The notes beneath the pieces are model-generated. The model was not told the DNA's origin and made no database searches. It saw nothing but the letters and a program-made list of their open reading frames with translations. This document shows positions 11,605-12,570 of a DNA stretch of 12,570 nucleotides, piece after piece. The stretch spans positions 1 through 12,570 of the forward strand of contig JAESSV010000278.1 of the NCBI GenBank assembly GCA_016763895.1. Reading direction: 5' to 3'. The stretch is from Magnetovibrio sp. Lineage in GTDB: Bacteria > Pseudomonadota > Alphaproteobacteria > Rhodospirillales > Magnetovibrionaceae. Position 1 is the stretch's first letter. Each line of letters begins with the position of its first letter. A program made the position numbers and the translations under genes.

Positions 11605-12570
11605 CTCGTCATTCCTGGTTTCCATCGTTTTAACAAAAGCGAATTGCTGACCACGGACACCGAGCTCATGGCCATAGCGGCCCCGGCAATGGCCGGCGTT
11701 AATATGCCCGCAGCCGCTAGGGGCAACGCGATTATATTATAGAAAAAGGCCCAAAAAAGGTTTTGGCGAATTTTATTTACGGTGCTGCGCGATATCGATA
11801 AAGCATCGGCCACCAATGTTGGATCAGAACGCATCAACGTAATGGACGCTGAATGCATGGCAACATCTGTGCCGGACCCCATCGCCATGCCCACATCGGC
11901 CAAAGCCAAGGCCGGAGCATCGTTCACGCCATCACCAACCATGGCCACCAACGCGCCCTCACCTTGCAAACGTTTGACTTCAGCCGATTTACCCTCAGGC
12001 AAGACTTCGGCGATAACATCTGTTAATCCCAACGTGTCCGCCATGGCTTGTGCGGTCCGTTGGTTATCCCCGGTCAGCATAATGGGACGAATATTTTGGT
12101 CTTTTAAAGTCTGTATGGCCGCTTTGCTGGAGTCCCGCGCCAAGTCACCGACCGCGATATACCCCAACAAAATTGACCCATCAATGGCCCACATAACGGT
12201 GTTGCCTTGGGCTTCTGCGGCTTGTGCTGAAGCTTCGAAATCAGCGGTTGAAATAGAGCCTAAAAAAGCACGATTTCCCACCCGCAATTCATGCCCCGAA
12301 AACGTGGCTTCGATGCCATGCCCGGGATGGGCTTTAAAGCTTTCCAAGGGGGTTAATTTAACATCGCCGACGGCTTCGATGATGGCCCGTCCCAAAGGAT
12401 GTTCACTGCCTTGTTGAGCCGTGGCCACAAGCCGCAAAAGGTGCTTTTCATCCACAGCATTAACCGAAACCACGCGGGGTTTTCCTTGTGTCAGGGTTCC
12501 CGTTTTATCAAAAATAACGGTGTTAATACGGTGAGCATTTTCCAAAGCTTCGGCGTCCTTGATCAAAATG
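11601..12570 (-). CDS. copA: Cu(I)-exporting P1B-type ATPase CopA, C-terminal part, cut by the window edge
   Basis: The last 322 residues of a copper-transporting P-type ATPase. The reading frame stays open to base 12569, and the first visible residues (ILIKDAEALE) are internal to the family, so the gene continues to the right. Seen are the phosphorylation motif FDKTGTLT, the nucleotide-binding SEHPLGRAI and GHGIEA, LTGDN, and the hinge VGDGVNDAPALALADVG. Two final membrane spans carry NLFWAFFYN and MSSVSVVSNS. The YN and MxxSS residues mark Cu(I) specificity (P1B-1). It pumps Cu(I) out of the cytoplasm. cueR follows with a 4-base overlap, and copZ is nearby on the same strand. The N-terminal metal-binding domains and the CPC motif lie outside the window. 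Confidence 0.93.
   Translation of the reverse strand, partial: ILIKDAEALENAHRINTVIFDKTGTLTQGKPRVVSVNAVDEKHLLRLVATAQQGSEHPLGRAIIEAVGDVKLTPLESFKAHPGHGIEATFSGHELRVGNRAFLGSISTADFEASAQAAEAQGNTVMWAIDGSILLGYIAVGDLARDSSKAAIQTLKDQNIRPIMLTGDNQRTAQAMADTLGLTDVIAEVLPEGKSAEVKRLQGEGALVAMVGDGVNDAPALALADVGMAMGSGTDVAMHSASITLMRSDPTLVADALSISRSTVNKIRQNLFWAFFYNIIALPLAAAGILTPAIAGAAMAMSSVSVVSNSLLLKRWKPGMTR

Noticed and set aside
11782..12417. 211-residue forward frame opposite copA
   Set aside because: It is antisense to strongly conserved P-type ATPase motifs and has no recognisable domain.

Overview
The window looks like chromosomal DNA of a moderate-GC alphaproteobacterium, perhaps a marine Rhodospirillales-like organism. 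This rests on gene content and gene order, mainly a PpiD/SurA-type foldase directly followed by trpE, a YibQ-type divergent polysaccharide deacetylase, and a diheme cytochrome c of the DHC type. No RNA gene, insertion sequence or CRISPR array was recognised. No stretch longer than 300 bases lacks a gene; the longest is about 250 bases, between the marR gene and ppiD.

Left part (1-2800, + strand): an AT-rich island encoding an R-body (refractile body) type locus. It starts with a sigma-70-like (ECF-type) regulator. Four small Reb-family proteins follow, interleaved with one highly charged helical protein: RebB-1, a divergent Reb-like protein with an acidic tail, the charged protein, a divergent Reb-like protein with a basic tail, and RebB-2. 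R-bodies are protein ribbons that roll up and unroll to deliver toxicity; they are known from Caedibacter (rebA-D) and from reb clusters in many proteobacteria. RNA-level structure is prominent. A hairpin covers the Shine-Dalgarno of the sigma gene, two strong hairpins stand between the fourth and last reb genes, and a terminator closes the cluster. A MarR-family regulator with its own palindrome follows.

Middle part (3400-7650, + strand): a repeat-bearing intergenic region, then ppiD (periplasmic folding), trpE (first step of tryptophan synthesis, interrupted by a one-base frameshift in a run of eight T) and a secreted diheme cytochrome c. trpG, trpD and trpC are not next to trpE here.

Right part (7645-12570, - strand): in transcription order, copA (incomplete, running off the right edge) and cueR with a 4-base ATGA overlap, a YibQ-like deacetylase, a CopZ-like copper chaperone, a CHASE3 histidine kinase and a single-domain response regulator. 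copA, cueR and copZ form a copper export and buffering module interrupted by the deacetylase gene. The kinase and regulator are an apparent two-component pair of unknown signal.

The best candidate for something undescribed is the reb locus: its oppositely charged Reb variants, its unrecognised helical partner, and its apparent control of both sigma-factor translation and RebB-2 dosage by RNA structure.
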